DNA of 53,845 bases from Zoogloea sp. GTDB lineage: Bacteria; Pseudomonadota; Gammaproteobacteria; Burkholderiales; Rhodocyclaceae. The stretch lies in assembly GCF_030157465.1 (NCBI RefSeq), contig NZ_JAOAUU010000077.1:1-53845 (forward strand), read 5' to 3'. Below the pieces are notes generated by a model that saw only the letters and a program-made list of their open reading frames with translations, ran no database searches and had not been told where the DNA came from. Made by a program: the position numbers and the translations under genes. This document shows, piece by piece, positions 9,213 through 18,592 of the stretch (positions are counted from its first letter, which is position 1; every line of letters begins with the position of its first letter).

Positions 9213-11105
9213 TCAAGCGGCGGGAGCAGTCGCTGTCGGCGCCGCGCCTGGGGAGTCATCACTCGGACGACGTGGCGGCTGGGACGAGGGCTTGGGAGCG
9301 CGAGGAGGCTTTCCGGCCATGATGTCATTGATCTGATCAGCATCAATGGTCTCCAGTTCCAGAAGAGCTGCAGTCATTGCCTCGACCTTGTCGCGACTCT
9401 CCTCGATCAGGCGACGAGCCAGAGCGTATTGCTGATCAAGAATGCGGCGAATCTCTGCATCCACCTTCTGCAGCGTTGCTTCCGACATATTCTTGTGAGT
9501 CGTAACAGATCGCCCGAGGAAAACTTCGCCTTCCTCCTCGCCGTAGACCATAGGCCCAAGATTGTCGGACATGCCCCACTGGGTCACCATCCGGCGGGCC
9601 AGATCGGTGGCACGCTGAAAATCGTTCGAAGCACCGGTAGTCATCTGGTTCATGAAAATCTCTTCGGCGATCCGGCCACCGAAAAGCACCGCGATAGTCT
9701 GAAGCAAACGCTCCCTGTCCTGGCTGTAGCGATCCTGCTCAGGAAGCTGCATCGTGACGCCCAAAGCTCGCCCGCGCGGAATGATCGTGACCTTGTGGAC
9801 CGGATCGGTTTTGGTCAAGCATTTGGCGACAACCGCGTGACCCGACTCGTGGTACGCGGTGTTACGACGCTCTTCCTCAGGCATGACCATGGAGCGACGC
9901 TCCGCGCCCATCATGATCTTGTCCTTCGCGCGCTCAAAGTCATCCATATCCACAAGACGCTTGTTACCCCGAGCTGCGAACAGGGCCGCTTCATTCACAA
10001 GGTTGGCGAGATCGGCGCCAGCAAATCCAGGGCAGCCACGCGCCAGAATCATTGCATCAACGTCAGGTGCGATGGGCACCTTGCGCATGTGAACGCGCAG
10101 GATCTGCTCACGCCCACGAATGTCGGGCAGGGGAACGACTACCTGGCGGTCGAAACGGCCCGGACGCAGCAGGGCCGGATCAAGCACATCGGGCCGGTTG
10201 GTCGCTGCGATTACGATGACACCGGACACGCCTTCAAACCCATCCATCTCGACAAGCAACTGGTTAAGGGTTTGCTCACGCTCGTCATTGCCTCCGCCGA
10301 GACCTGCGCCACGCTGCCGGCCAACTGCATCGATTTCATCGATAAAAATAATGCACGGAGCCTGCTTCTTGGCCTGTTCGAACATGTCCCGTACGCGGGC
10401 AGCGCCAACGCCGACAAACATTTCCACGAAATCGGAACCCGAAATCGAGAAGAACGGCACTTTTGCCTCGCCTGCAATAGCCTTGGCGAGCAGCGTTTTG
10501 CCGGTACCGGGCGAGCCAACCATCAGCACACCCTTGGGAATATGCCCGCCAAGCTTCTGGAACTTGGTCGGATCACGCAGGAACTCTACGAGTTCGCCAA
10601 CCTCATCCTTGGCCTCATCACAGCCGGCCACGTCTGCAAAGGTCACCGTGTTTGCCGAATCGTCGAGCATCTTGGCTTTGGACTTGCCAAAGGAAAATGC
10701 ACCGCCGCGCCCGCCACCCTGCATCTGGCGCATGAAGAAGACCCACACGCCAATCAAGAGAACCATCGGAAACCACGACACGAATATGTTCATCAGGAAG
10801 GACTGCTCCTCCTCTGGCTTCGCCGCCGTGACTTTCACGCCATAGCGCATCAGGTCACCGACCATCCAGATGTCCTGCACGCCGGGGGTATAGACCGTGA
10901 TCTGCCGGCCATCCTGAGTCGAAGCACGCACTGTCCGCCCATCAACGACCGCCTTGGCGATCTTGCCTTGCTTCGCGTCCTCCATGAACTGCGAGTACTC
11001 GACCGAATTCTGGGCGGCCTGGCGGTTGTTGAACTGGTTGAATACAGTCATCAGCACAACGCCGATCACCAACCAGATCGCAAGATTCTTGAATAAATTG
11101 TTCAA
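9213..11105 (-). CDS. ftsH: ATP-dependent zinc metalloprotease FtsH
   Basis: Inner-membrane AAA protease that degrades misfolded membrane proteins and short-lived regulators such as sigma-32 and LpxC. With the TTG start at 11105 (AAGGA seven bases upstream; protein begins [10 protein letters not shown]) it has 630 residues. It has two N-terminal transmembrane helices around a periplasmic domain, Walker A GSPGTGKT at 196-203, Walker B with DEID at 255-258, the pore loop FVEMFVG, and the zinc HESGH at about 418-422. The C-terminal tail is Pro/Ala/Ser-rich. An upstream start at 11141 would add 12 unconserved residues. It has its own predicted promoter; rlmE, its usual neighbour, is separated by about 0.8 kb. 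Confidence 0.97.
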   Translation of the reverse strand: MNNLFKNLAIWLVIGVVLMTVFNQFNNRQAAQNSVEYSQFMEDAKQGKIAKAVVDGRTVRASTQDGRQITVYTPGVQDIWMVGDLMRYGVKVTAAKPEEEQSFLMNIFVSWFPMVLLIGVWVFFMRQMQGGGRGGAFSFGKSKAKMLDDSANTVTFADVAGCDEAKDEVGELVEFLRDPTKFQKLGGHIPKGVLMVGSPGTGKTLLAKAIAGEAKVPFFSISGSDFVEMFVGVGAARVRDMFEQAKKQAPCIIFIDEIDAVGRQRGAGLGGGNDEREQTLNQLLVEMDGFEGVSGVIVIAATNRPDVLDPALLRPGRFDRQVVVPLPDIRGREQILRVHMRKVPIAPDVDAMILARGCPGFAGADLANLVNEAALFAARGNKRLVDMDDFERAKDKIMMGAERRSMVMPEEERRNTAYHESGHAVVAKCLTKTDPVHKVTIIPRGRALGVTMQLPEQDRYSQDRERLLQTIAVLFGGRIAEEIFMNQMTTGASNDFQRATDLARRMVTQWGMSDNLGPMVYGEEEGEVFLGRSVTTHKNMSEATLQKVDAEIRRILDQQYALARRLIEESRDKVEAMTAALLELETIDADQINDIMAGKPPRAPKPSSQPPRRPSDDSPGAAPTATAPAA

Positions 11106-11150
11106 CGCGATTCCTTGAAGGCCCGACAGGGGCCATAGCATAGTGGACCG

Positions 11151-11179
11151 ATTCTAAGTCCGATCGTTCGGCGGATCAA
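11151..11179 (-). promoter_or_regulatory. sigma-70 promoter for ftsH
   Basis: On the minus strand TTGATC (11174-11179), a 17-bp spacer and TAGAAT (11151-11156) give a good promoter with a start near 11144, about 40 nt before the TTG start codon. A small hairpin (GGCCC/GGGCC, 11121-11135) lies between it and the ribosome-binding site. Confidence 0.6.
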
Positions 11180-11910
11180 ATCATCCTCACGATAGTAAAT
11201 ATTAATGACAAGATTGCTCCGCGAAGTCGTTGCCACCAATCGACGGTTGGGGAGCTTGCGGCAAGGTTTTGTCATGCCCTCGAGCGCCGGAATTCCGGGT
11301 GACACTGTGCGTGGTCCCGGCTTCGAGCACTAGCGAAAAATTGAAACGGCAGAAGATCCTGAAGAAGCACAGAATGCGCTGCCGCCGCCGGAAGGCAAAA
11401 CACGCAAAGCAGCAGCCGAACGACATGGATTGACTTTTAAGTCCGTGATCACTTCACGTCGCCGACGGGTTGAGCACTGCCTGGACGGCCTGCCGGATCA
11501 TGTGTGCGGGGGAGCCCCAAGTTATCCGCCTGCGACATCAAGTGCCCGGTCAGGTGGTCACGCGAGAAACACTGTCGTAGCCAGCACGACTGGCTCGCCG
11601 CGAACAGGCCGGCGCCAAGTCCGTGCATGTGAACACGCGAGCATTGACAATCAAGGGGGCTGCTTTTGTCTGAAAGCCCGCAGGCCACATCATCATTCCA
11701 CGCTGAAATGGCTGCGCGGCCAGGCGTCCTACCCTTTACATCCTGCCGTCCCGAACGGAACCAGATCAAAAATCTCTGGCGCCCGATCGACCATCCTCCG
11801 GATGGCCACTCAACACCGTGCCTCGACACGCTCGACGCCCGTGTCGGCACCGGCCTCAAGAATATTTTTTGATGGAGCAAACTTTTCAGGCCTGCCCCAG
11901 ATACGCAACA
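11180..11910. other. about 0.7 kb between ftsH and rlmE without a convincing gene
   Basis: I see no recognisable protein, tRNA or insertion sequence here. The longest frames (minus 11449-11880, 143 codons; plus 11430-11996, 188 codons) have no family resemblance, no good ribosome-binding site and unusual composition. One plus-strand frame at about 11467-11673 is interrupted by a TAG and contains HQVPGQVVTRETL and, near its end, LTIKGAAFV. These faintly recall the tail of an OmpR-type winged helix and may be decayed coding sequence. The stretch separates two genes that are neighbours in many proteobacteria. Confidence 0.4.
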
Positions 11911-12531
11911 TCAGATGCGCTTGCCTGATCCGAGCAAGTAAACTTCGGAACTTCGTCCCCGCGACGCCTGGGGCTTGCGCACAACGACAGTTTTAAAACT
12001 CGCCTCCACCTCCTTGCGGAATTCCTCGAAGCCCTGCCCCTGGAAGACCTTGACGAGAAAACGCCCGCCTTGAGCCAGATGACGCTGCGCAAAATCCAGC
12101 GCCAGTTCCGCCAGATGGATGGACCGGGCCTGATCAACACTCGGGATACCCGAGATATTGGGCGCGATGTCCGACAATACAAGGTCGGCGCTTTGAGAAC
12201 CAAGCTGCGCCTCGAAAAGCACGACAAAGGCTTCGTCGTGAAAATCGCCCTGCATGAACTCCACGCCACGTATCGGCTCCATCGGCAAGAGATCGAGCGC
12301 GAAAACCCTGCCTTTCTCGCCGACGCGGGTCGCCGCAATCTGACTCCACGAGCCCGGTGCGGCTCCGAGGTCGACGACAACCATGCCTGGACGGAGGAGT
12401 TTGTCCTTATCGTCGATCTCGGTCAGCTTGTAGGCGGCCCTGGCACGCAGCCCTTCAGCCTTGGCGCGTTGAACGAAAGGATCGTTCACGTGCTCTGTCA
12501 TCCATGATTTACTGGTCTTGGTGCGCTTCAT
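11911..12531 (-). CDS. rlmE: 23S rRNA (uridine-2'-O-)-methyltransferase RlmE (FtsJ/RrmJ)
   Basis: Methylates the 2'-OH of U2552 in the A loop of 23S rRNA, a late step of 50S maturation induced by heat shock in E. coli. The 206-residue protein has the SAM-binding [13 protein letters not shown] and elements of the K-D-K-E catalytic tetrad: Lys in AAYKL, Asp in LSDIAPN, Lys in VKVFQGQG and Glu in SEVYLL. I start at the ATG at 12531 (protein begins KRTKTSKSW), which matches the family; an ORF extension of nine residues upstream would run towards yhbY. It is divergent from yhbY with about 40 bases between the starts. Confidence 0.95.
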   Translation of the reverse strand: MKRTKTSKSWMTEHVNDPFVQRAKAEGLRARAAYKLTEIDDKDKLLRPGMVVVDLGAAPGSWSQIAATRVGEKGRVFALDLLPMEPIRGVEFMQGDFHDEAFVVLFEAQLGSQSADLVLSDIAPNISGIPSVDQARSIHLAELALDFAQRHLAQGGRFLVKVFQGQGFEEFRKEVEASFKTVVVRKPQASRGRSSEVYLLGSGKRI

Positions 12532-12569
12532 CGCGGTACAATACTGCCCTTCTTTCAATGGGTTGCAAA

Positions 12570-13019
12570 ATGACTGAACTCAGTCCCGCCCAGCGGCGAG
12601 CGTTTCGCGCACAAGCCCACCACCTTAATCCCGTCGTCAGCGTAGCCAGCAACGGCCTGACTCCAGCGGTACTCAAGGAAATCGACCACGCCCTTCAGGC
12701 TCATGAGCTCATCAAGATCAGGGTCTATGGGGAAGATCGTGCCCAGCGAGATTCGATCCTGGCAACAGTCTGCACCGAACTCGGTGCCGCCTCGGTTCAA
12801 CACATCGGCAAGACACTGGTAGTGTGGCGGGAGAAGCGCGAGGAAGAATCATCTTCCGCGATTCCTGCAGAGAAACGCCGGAAATCGCCAGCCAAAGCCA
12901 AATCCGCAAAAGTCCTTTCGGCCAATCGCGGCATGTCATCTCTTTCAAGCAAAGCCCCGAAGAAGCCCCACTGGTTTGCTGCTGCTCCTGGCAAGTCCCG
13001 CGGCGGCGCTCAGCGCTGA
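12570..13019 (+). CDS. yhbY: YhbY-family ribosome-associated RNA-binding protein with long basic tail
   Basis: CRM-domain protein that associates with pre-50S particles. Residues 1-95 match YhbY: an N-terminal helix, then [20 protein letters not shown] with the GxxG-type loop shifted to SNGL, then [11 protein letters not shown] and IGKTLVVWR. Unlike the roughly 97-residue E. coli protein, this one continues for about 50 Lys/Ser/Ala-rich residues, which would be disordered and could bind RNA. The ATG at 12570 gives the family start; an in-frame ATG at 12558 is possible. It is convergent with the DUF4149 gene (16 bases between stops). Confidence 0.92.
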   Translation: MTELSPAQRRAFRAQAHHLNPVVSVASNGLTPAVLKEIDHALQAHELIKIRVYGEDRAQRDSILATVCTELGAASVQHIGKTLVVWREKREEESSSAIPAEKRRKSPAKAKSAKVLSANRGMSSLSSKAPKKPHWFAAAPGKSRGGAQR

Positions 13020-13035
13020 GCCCTGCATGGCCCGG

Positions 13036-13497
13036 TCAGCGCAGACCGCGGCCTTGCAATGCCACCAGAAACAATCCCAACAGGCTCTGGATCAGGTAAA
13101 CGATACTGGAAACGCCATGCCATGCCGCAAAACGGCTACGCAGGGCACTTTCCATGACTTCGCGCGGAAATGAGTCTGCCTTGAGTTGGGCCAGAACCGG
13201 CTGAAGACCGAAGTAACTGGCCACCGTCAGCAGTAGCATCAGCAAGACCAACCAGAATACTGCGCTCTTGAACGCGGCCCCGTTTTTGCGGAGCGCCAGA
13301 AATACCAGCAGGTAAGCCGCAGCCGCCATACCGAGCCAGGCGACATAGGTAAACATCTGACCAGCCAGATTACCGGCAAGAGCACGGTCGTCCAGAACCC
13401 GAAACAGCGTGGGCGCGGCCAGATAGCCGATGGCCCACAAAGCCCCGACCCACAAAGTGATCAGGATGCTGTAAAGGTGCTCGGCTAAACGCTGCAT
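13036..13497 (-). CDS. DUF4149-type integral membrane protein
   Basis: A 153-residue membrane protein with about four hydrophobic helices and the N-terminal pattern LWVGALWAIGYLAAPTLF that I associate with the DUF4149 family. Its function is unknown. The ATG at 13497 starts 11 bases after the greA stop, and a TTG at 13512 overlapping that stop is an alternative. Its position as last gene of carA-carB-greA suggests cotranscription rather than a shared pathway. Confidence 0.8.
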   Translation of the reverse strand: MQRLAEHLYSILITLWVGALWAIGYLAAPTLFRVLDDRALAGNLAGQMFTYVAWLGMAAAAYLLVFLALRKNGAAFKSAVFWLVLLMLLLTVASYFGLQPVLAQLKADSFPREVMESALRSRFAAWHGVSSIVYLIQSLLGLFLVALQGRGLR

Positions 13498-13508
13498 CGG
13501 GAATGGGC

Positions 13509-13985
13509 TCAAACGTAGCGTACGTCGATCAATTCCAGTTCGCGCACCCCCTTCGGGGCCTGGACTTCGGCTACGTCGCCCGCGAACTTGCCAATCAGGG
13601 CACGCGCGATCGGTGACGTGATCGCAATCTTGCCCTCCTTGATATCGGCTTCGTCGTCACCAACGATCTGATAAGTCAGGGTTTCACCGGTATCCAGGTC
13701 TTCAAGTTCGACGGTCGCACCGAACACGCAGCGGCCGTCAGCATCGAGAAGCTGCGGATCGATGATCTGGGCGTTGGACAACTTGCCTTCAACCTCACGA
13801 ATCCGCCCTTCGACAAAGCCTTGACGCTCCTTTGCTGCGTCGTACTCGGCATTTTCCGAAAGATCCCCGTGGGACCGCGCCTCGGCGATCGCTGCGATCA
13901 CATTGGGGCGGTCCACTGTTTTCAGTCGCTGCAACTCTTGCCGCAACTTCTCGGCACCAGTAACGGTAAGGGGAACCTTGTTCAT
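13509..13985 (-). CDS. greA: transcription elongation factor GreA
   Basis: Rescues backtracked RNA polymerase by stimulating transcript cleavage through its secondary channel. The 158-residue protein has the N-terminal coiled coil ([15 protein letters not shown]) whose tip carries the acidic pair in [15 protein letters not shown], and the C-terminal FKBP-like domain with [10 protein letters not shown]. Its ATG overlaps the carB stop by four bases (ATGA), so it is translationally coupled to carB. An upstream in-frame extension to 14060 overlaps carB and is not conserved. Confidence 0.97.
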   Translation of the reverse strand: MNKVPLTVTGAEKLRQELQRLKTVDRPNVIAAIAEARSHGDLSENAEYDAAKERQGFVEGRIREVEGKLSNAQIIDPQLLDADGRCVFGATVELEDLDTGETLTYQIVGDDEADIKEGKIAITSPIARALIGKFAGDVAEVQAPKGVRELELIDVRYV

Positions 13986-16900
13986 GCCTTGGCCAGCTCC
14001 GCATGGAGATCCTGCAGCGAATACGCCTCGAGGCCTGAAAGGTGTCGCATACCCATGCACGCTGCGCGGGCGCCTTCAATCGTGGTGTACACCGTGACCT
14101 TGGCGGCCAGGGCGCTGGTCCGGATCGAGCGAGAGTCAGCCACGGCCTGGCGCTTTTCCTCTACGGTGTTGACGACAAGACTGATCTCGTTGTTCTTGAT
14201 CATGTCCACAATGTGCGGACGACCTTCGTTCACCTTGTTCACTTCCGATACCGACAGGCCAGCCGCGGTCATTGCCGCAGCGGTGCCGCGGGTCGCCACG
14301 ACGGTGAAGCCGAGATCGATGAGTTCGCGCGCCACTTCGATCGCCTTCGGGCGATCTGCGTGCTTGACGCTGACAAACGCCTTGCCGGAAGTCGGCAGGC
14401 GCACCCCCGCGCCCAACTGACTCTTGACGAAGGCTTCGGCAAAAGTACGGCCAACGCCCATCACTTCGCCGGTGGACTTCATTTCCGGTCCGAGGATGGT
14501 ATCGACGCCCGGGAACTTGACGAAGGGGAAAACAGCTTCCTTCACCGAGTAGTAAGGCGGCACGATCTCGCCGACGATACCCTGGTCATCCAGGCTGCGA
14601 CCCGCCATGCAGCGGGCTGCAATCTTGGCCAGTTGCAGGCTGCACGCCTTGGACACAAAGGGAACGGTGCGCGAGGCACGGGGGTTCACTTCCAGCACAT
14701 AGACCACGGCGGCGTCGCCCTGGCCCTGAATCGCGAACTGGACGTTCATCAGGCCGCAAACGTTGAGCGCACGCGCCATCGCTTCGGTCTGGCGGCGCAG
14801 TTCATCCTGCAACTTGGCGGACAGCGTGTAGGGCGGCAGCGAACAGGCGGAATCGCCCGAGTGCACGCCGGCCTGCTCGATGTGCTCCATGATGCCGCCG
14901 ATCATCACGCGCTTGCCGTCCGACAAGGCGTCGACGTCCACTTCGGTGGCGTCGTTGAGGAAGCGGTCGAGGAGCACCGGCGAGTCATTGGAAACCTTGA
15001 CCGCCTCGCGCATGTAACGCTCGAGATCCTTCTGCTCATGGACGATTTCCATCGCCCGGCCGCCCAGCACGTAGCTGGGACGCACCACCAGCGGGTAGCC
15101 TATTTCAGCAGCCAGACGCACGGCATCTTCCGGCGTACGGGCGGTGCGGTTGGGCGGCTGCTTGAGGCCCAGTTCGAACAGCAGCTTCTGGAAGCGCTCG
15201 CGGTCTTCAGCCGCGTCGATCATGTCGGGGCTGGTGCCGATGATGGGCACGCCGTTGGCTTCGAGCTCACGCGCACGCTTAAGCGGAGTCTGACCACCAA
15301 ACTGGACGATGACACCAACGGGCTTTTCGACGGCGACGATTTCGAGGATGTCCTCAAGGGTCAGCGGCTCGAAGTAGAGGCGATCGGATGTGTCGTAGTC
15401 GGTAGAAACGGTTTCCGGATTACAGTTGACCATGATGGTCTCGTAACCATCTTCCCGCATGGCCATCGCTGCGTGCACGCAGCAGTAGTCGAACTCGATA
15501 CCCTGGCCAATCCGGTTCGGCCCGCCGCCGAGAACCATGATCTTCTTGTTGCTGGTCGGCTGAGCCTCGCACTCGTCCTCATAGGAGGAGTACAGGTAAG
15601 CAGTCGAAGTGGAAAACTCGGCTGCGCAAGTATCCACGCGCTTGTAAACCGGACGAACACCGACAGAGTGACGATGCAGTCGGACGGACGTTTCATCGGT
15701 CCCCAGCAGCTTGGCCAGACGACGGTCAGCAAAGCCCTTGCGCTTGAGCTCGCGCAGTTCTGCCGCACCAAGCCCCTTGAGCGAGCGGCCTGTCAGGGAT
15801 TTTTCAGTGGTGATGATGTCTTCGATCTGAACCAGGAACCACGGATCGATGCGGGTCAGCGAATGAACCTGTTCGAGGGTCATGCCTTCCCGGAAGGCCT
15901 GGCCAACGTACCAGATGCGCAGCGAACCCGGCGCGCCGAGTTCGCGTTCGAGCTCGTCAGGATCGGTTTCGACTTCATCGAGGCCATAGACGCCGGTCTC
16001 GAGGCCGCGCAAGGCCTTCTGGAAGGACTCCTGGAAAGTACGGCCCATGGCCATGACTTCACCTACCGACTTCATCTGCGTCGTCAGGCGGTCGTTGGCC
16101 ATCGGGAACTTCTCGAAGGCAAAACGCGGAATCTTCGTGACGACGTAGTCGATGGACGGCTCGAAGGACGCCGGGGTCGCTCCACCGGTGATGTCGTTCT
16201 TCAGCTCGTCAAGGGTAAAGCCGACTGCCAGCTTGGCCGCCACCTTGGCGATCGGGAAACCGGTGGCCTTCGAGGCAAGCGCCGACGAACGCGACACCCG
16301 CGGATTCATCTCGATGACGATCATGCGACCGTCTTTCGGGTTGATCGCAAACTGAACGTTGGAACCGCCAGTATCAACGCCGATCTCGCGCAGCACCGCG
16401 ATGGAGGCGTTGCGCAGGATCTGATACTCCTTGTCGGTCAGCGTCTGGGCCGGGGCGACGGTGATCGAGTCACCGGTATGCACGCCCATCGGATCGAGGT
16501 TCTCGATGGAACAGACGATGATGCAGTTGTCCGCGGTGTCGCGAACCACTTCCATCTCATATTCCTTCCAGCCGATCAGGGACTCTTCGATGAGGAGTTC
16601 GTTGGTCGGGCTGGCTTCGAGGCCGCGCTTGCAGATCTCGACGAACTCTTCGGGATTGTAGGCAATGCCGCCGCCAGTACCGCCGAGCGTGAAGGATGGG
16701 CGAATAATGACCGGGAAGCCGATTTCGGCCTGCACCTGATTCGCTTCTTCAAGACTGTGGGCAACGCCGGAACGCGCGGAGCCGAGACCGATCTTGGTCA
16801 TGGCATCCTTGAACTTCATGCGGTCCTCGGCCTTGTCGATGGCCTCTTCCTTGGCACCGATGAGTTCGACGTTGTACTTGGCGAGCACACCGTGCTTGGC

Positions 16901-17206
16901 GAGATCAAGCGCGCAGTTGAGCGCCGTCTGGCCGCCCATGGTCGGCAGCACTGCGTCGGGACGCTCTTTTTCAATGATGCGCTCGACAACCTGCCAGGTG
17001 ATCGGCTCTATGTAGGTGACGTCGGCCGTTTCCGGATCGGTCATGATCGTAGCCGGGTTCGAATTCACCAGCACGACCTTGTAGCCCTCTTCGCGCAAGG
17101 CCTTGCAGGCTTGTGCGCCGGAGTAATCGAATTCACAGGCCTGGCCGATGATGATCGGGCCGGCGCCAATGATGAGAATGGTCTTGATGTCTGTACGTTT
17201 GGGCAT
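13982..17206 (-). CDS. carB: carbamoyl phosphate synthase large subunit
   Basis: Makes carbamoyl phosphate from bicarbonate, ATP and CarA-derived ammonia for arginine and pyrimidine synthesis. The 1074-residue protein (E. coli 1073) has two homologous ATP-grasp halves: the first starts with [20 protein letters not shown], the second with [17 protein letters not shown] at about residue 558. A C-terminal MGS-like allosteric domain (from about 940) binds UMP/IMP/ornithine in relatives. It lies 71 bases after carA with a terminator-like hairpin in the gap, and its stop overlaps greA. Confidence 0.98.
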   Translation of the reverse strand: MPKRTDIKTILIIGAGPIIIGQACEFDYSGAQACKALREEGYKVVLVNSNPATIMTDPETADVTYIEPITWQVVERIIEKERPDAVLPTMGGQTALNCALDLAKHGVLAKYNVELIGAKEEAIDKAEDRMKFKDAMTKIGLGSARSGVAHSLEEANQVQAEIGFPVIIRPSFTLGGTGGGIAYNPEEFVEICKRGLEASPTNELLIEESLIGWKEYEMEVVRDTADNCIIVCSIENLDPMGVHTGDSITVAPAQTLTDKEYQILRNASIAVLREIGVDTGGSNVQFAINPKDGRMIVIEMNPRVSRSSALASKATGFPIAKVAAKLAVGFTLDELKNDITGGATPASFEPSIDYVVTKIPRFAFEKFPMANDRLTTQMKSVGEVMAMGRTFQESFQKALRGLETGVYGLDEVETDPDELERELGAPGSLRIWYVGQAFREGMTLEQVHSLTRIDPWFLVQIEDIITTEKSLTGRSLKGLGAAELRELKRKGFADRRLAKLLGTDETSVRLHRHSVGVRPVYKRVDTCAAEFSTSTAYLYSSYEDECEAQPTSNKKIMVLGGGPNRIGQGIEFDYCCVHAAMAMREDGYETIMVNCNPETVSTDYDTSDRLYFEPLTLEDILEIVAVEKPVGVIVQFGGQTPLKRARELEANGVPIIGTSPDMIDAAEDRERFQKLLFELGLKQPPNRTARTPEDAVRLAAEIGYPLVVRPSYVLGGRAMEIVHEQKDLERYMREAVKVSNDSPVLLDRFLNDATEVDVDALSDGKRVMIGGIMEHIEQAGVHSGDSACSLPPYTLSAKLQDELRRQTEAMARALNVCGLMNVQFAIQGQGDAAVVYVLEVNPRASRTVPFVSKACSLQLAKIAARCMAGRSLDDQGIVGEIVPPYYSVKEAVFPFVKFPGVDTILGPEMKSTGEVMGVGRTFAEAFVKSQLGAGVRLPTSGKAFVSVKHADRPKAIEVARELIDLGFTVVATRGTAAAMTAAGLSVSEVNKVNEGRPHIVDMIKNNEISLVVNTVEEKRQAVADSRSIRTSALAAKVTVYTTIEGARAACMGMRHLSGLEAYSLQDLHAELAKA

Positions 17207-17238
17207 AGTTCTTCAGCGACTGGATTGCAGATGGCCAG

Positions 17239-17261
17239 AAAAAGGCGCGCCTTGGCGCGCC
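17239..17261 (-). terminator. terminator-like hairpin between carA and carB
   Basis: Two copies of the 8-bp palindrome GGCGCGCC separated by two bases (17244-17251, 17254-17261) can fold into a stem. On the minus strand it is followed by five T (17239-17243). It sits between two genes whose products are equimolar, so it is either weak or stabilises the upstream mRNA. Confidence 0.5.
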
Positions 17262-17277
17262 GGCATGGCGATCAGCT

Positions 17278-18420
17278 TCAGCCCCTCGCCTCCATCAGCG
17301 AAATGAATCGGTCGAACAGATAGGCCACGTCGTGCGGGCCCGGGCTGGCTTCCGGGTGCCCCTGAAAGGAGAAGGCCGGCACATCGGTGCGGGCCATACC
17401 CTGCAGGCTGCCATCGAACAGCGACACGTGAGTGACGCGGACGTTGGCCGGCAGCGTAGCGGCGTCGGCGGCAAAGCCGTGGTTCTGACTGGTGATGAGC
17501 ACCTGGCCGGAATCGAGATCCTTGACGGGGTGATTGGCACCGTGGTGGCCAAACTTCATCTTGAGCGTGCGCGCACCTGAAGCCAGAGCGAGAAGCTGGT
17601 GCCCCAGGCAGATACCGAAGGTCGGGATACCCTTGGCCAGGATTTCAGTGATCGCGGTGATGGCGTAATCGCAGGGCTCCGGATCGCCGGGGCCGTTGGA
17701 CAGGAAGACGCCATCCGGATTCAGTGCAAACACCTCGGCAGCCGGGGTTTGCGCCGGCACGACGGTCAGACGGCACCCACGCTCGGCAAGCATGCGCAGG
17801 ATGTTGCGCTTGACGCCGTAGTCGTAGGCGACCACGTGGAAGCGCGAACTGTCGGGAGTGACATACCCCTTCCCGAGCCTCCATTCACCTTCGGACCACG
17901 GGTAAGGCTCGGTGGCCGAAACGACCTTGGCGAGATCCATGCCCGAAAGCCCCGGAAACGCGCGGGCCTGGGCCAGTGCGGCTTCGACGTTCAGATCGGC
18001 TGATGTCGCTGCGGTGACGATGCAGCCACTCTGGGCACCTTTTTCACGCAGGATGCGGGTCAGCTTGCGGGTGTCGATACCGGAGATGGCGACGATGTTC
18101 TCGGATTTGAGGTAGGCGTCGAGCGACTGCTCGCTACGCCAGTTTGACGCCACCAGGGGCAGATCACGGATCACCAGGCCGGCCGCGAAGACTTTGCCGG
18201 CCTCGCAGTCTTCACGGTTGATGCCGGTATTGCCGATATGCGGATAGGTGAGCGTAACGATCTGGCGACAGTAACTCGGATCGGTGAGGATTTCCTGATA
18301 ACCGGACATGGAAGTGTTGAACACCACCTCGCCGGCTGTCGTTCCTATCGCCCCGATGCCTTTACCGTAAAACACCGTCCCGTCGGCAAGAGCAAGAATG
18401 GCGGGCGGGAAAGCTGACAC
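17278..18420 (-). CDS. carA: carbamoyl phosphate synthase small (glutaminase) subunit
   Basis: Class I glutamine amidotransferase that supplies ammonia to CarB. The N-terminal domain has [21 protein letters not shown]; the GATase domain has the nucleophile in [13 protein letters not shown] and the catalytic His/Glu in [10 protein letters not shown] chose the GTG at 18420 because GAGGAG lies six bases upstream and the resulting 380-residue protein begins at the family start (E. coli 382). An in-frame ATG at 18459 would add 13 residues and has no clear ribosome-binding site. The leader contains a hairpin followed by T5. Confidence 0.96.
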   Translation of the reverse strand: MSAFPPAILALADGTVFYGKGIGAIGTTAGEVVFNTSMSGYQEILTDPSYCRQIVTLTYPHIGNTGINREDCEAGKVFAAGLVIRDLPLVASNWRSEQSLDAYLKSENIVAISGIDTRKLTRILREKGAQSGCIVTAATSADLNVEAALAQARAFPGLSGMDLAKVVSATEPYPWSEGEWRLGKGYVTPDSSRFHVVAYDYGVKRNILRMLAERGCRLTVVPAQTPAAEVFALNPDGVFLSNGPGDPEPCDYAITAITEILAKGIPTFGICLGHQLLALASGARTLKMKFGHHGANHPVKDLDSGQVLITSQNHGFAADAATLPANVRVTHVSLFDGSLQGMARTDVPAFSFQGHPEASPGPHDVAYLFDRFISLMEARG

Positions 18421-18479
18421 GGCGAACTCCTCGAAATCTTGTGATTGGACGACAGACATGCGTAGCAGGACTACACATG

Positions 18480-18510
18480 AAAAACGGGATCAGCCGCATC
18501 GGCCATCCCG
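18480..18510 (-). terminator. intrinsic terminator or attenuator upstream of carA
   Basis: On the minus strand CGGGAT/ATCCCG (18485-18490 with 18505-18510) plus an inner GCC/GGC pairing is followed by TTTTT (18480-18484). It can terminate the kinase gene that ends at 18593, but it also lies downstream of a promoter at 18526-18555 and so within the carAB leader. Confidence 0.65.
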
Positions 18511-18525
18511 CTATGAAACTTTCTA

Positions 18526-18555
18526 ATTATAGCCTGCAGAGACCTGTTCGGGCAA
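18526..18555 (-). promoter_or_regulatory. sigma-70 promoter for carAB
   Basis: On the minus strand TTGCCC (18550-18555), an 18-bp spacer and a consensus TATAAT (18526-18531). Transcription would begin near 18519, just before the 18480-18510 hairpin and about 100 nt before the carA start. Confidence 0.55.
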
Positions 18556-18592
18556 ACATGGCAGAAGGAAAACTGACAGAACGCTGACAAGG

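Noticed and set aside
9096-11096. 666-codon open frame antisense to ftsH
   Set aside because: Shadow; the sense strand carries all FtsH motifs.
11449-11880. 143-codon minus-strand frame in the ftsH-rlmE gap
   Set aside because: No ribosome-binding site, family likeness or plausible composition; kept only as part of the unassigned stretch.
14042-17323. 1093-codon open frame antisense to carB
   Set aside because: Exactly mirrors carB; low-complexity His/Arg/Asp-rich translation with no domain. Long antisense frames are a by-product of GC-rich codon use.
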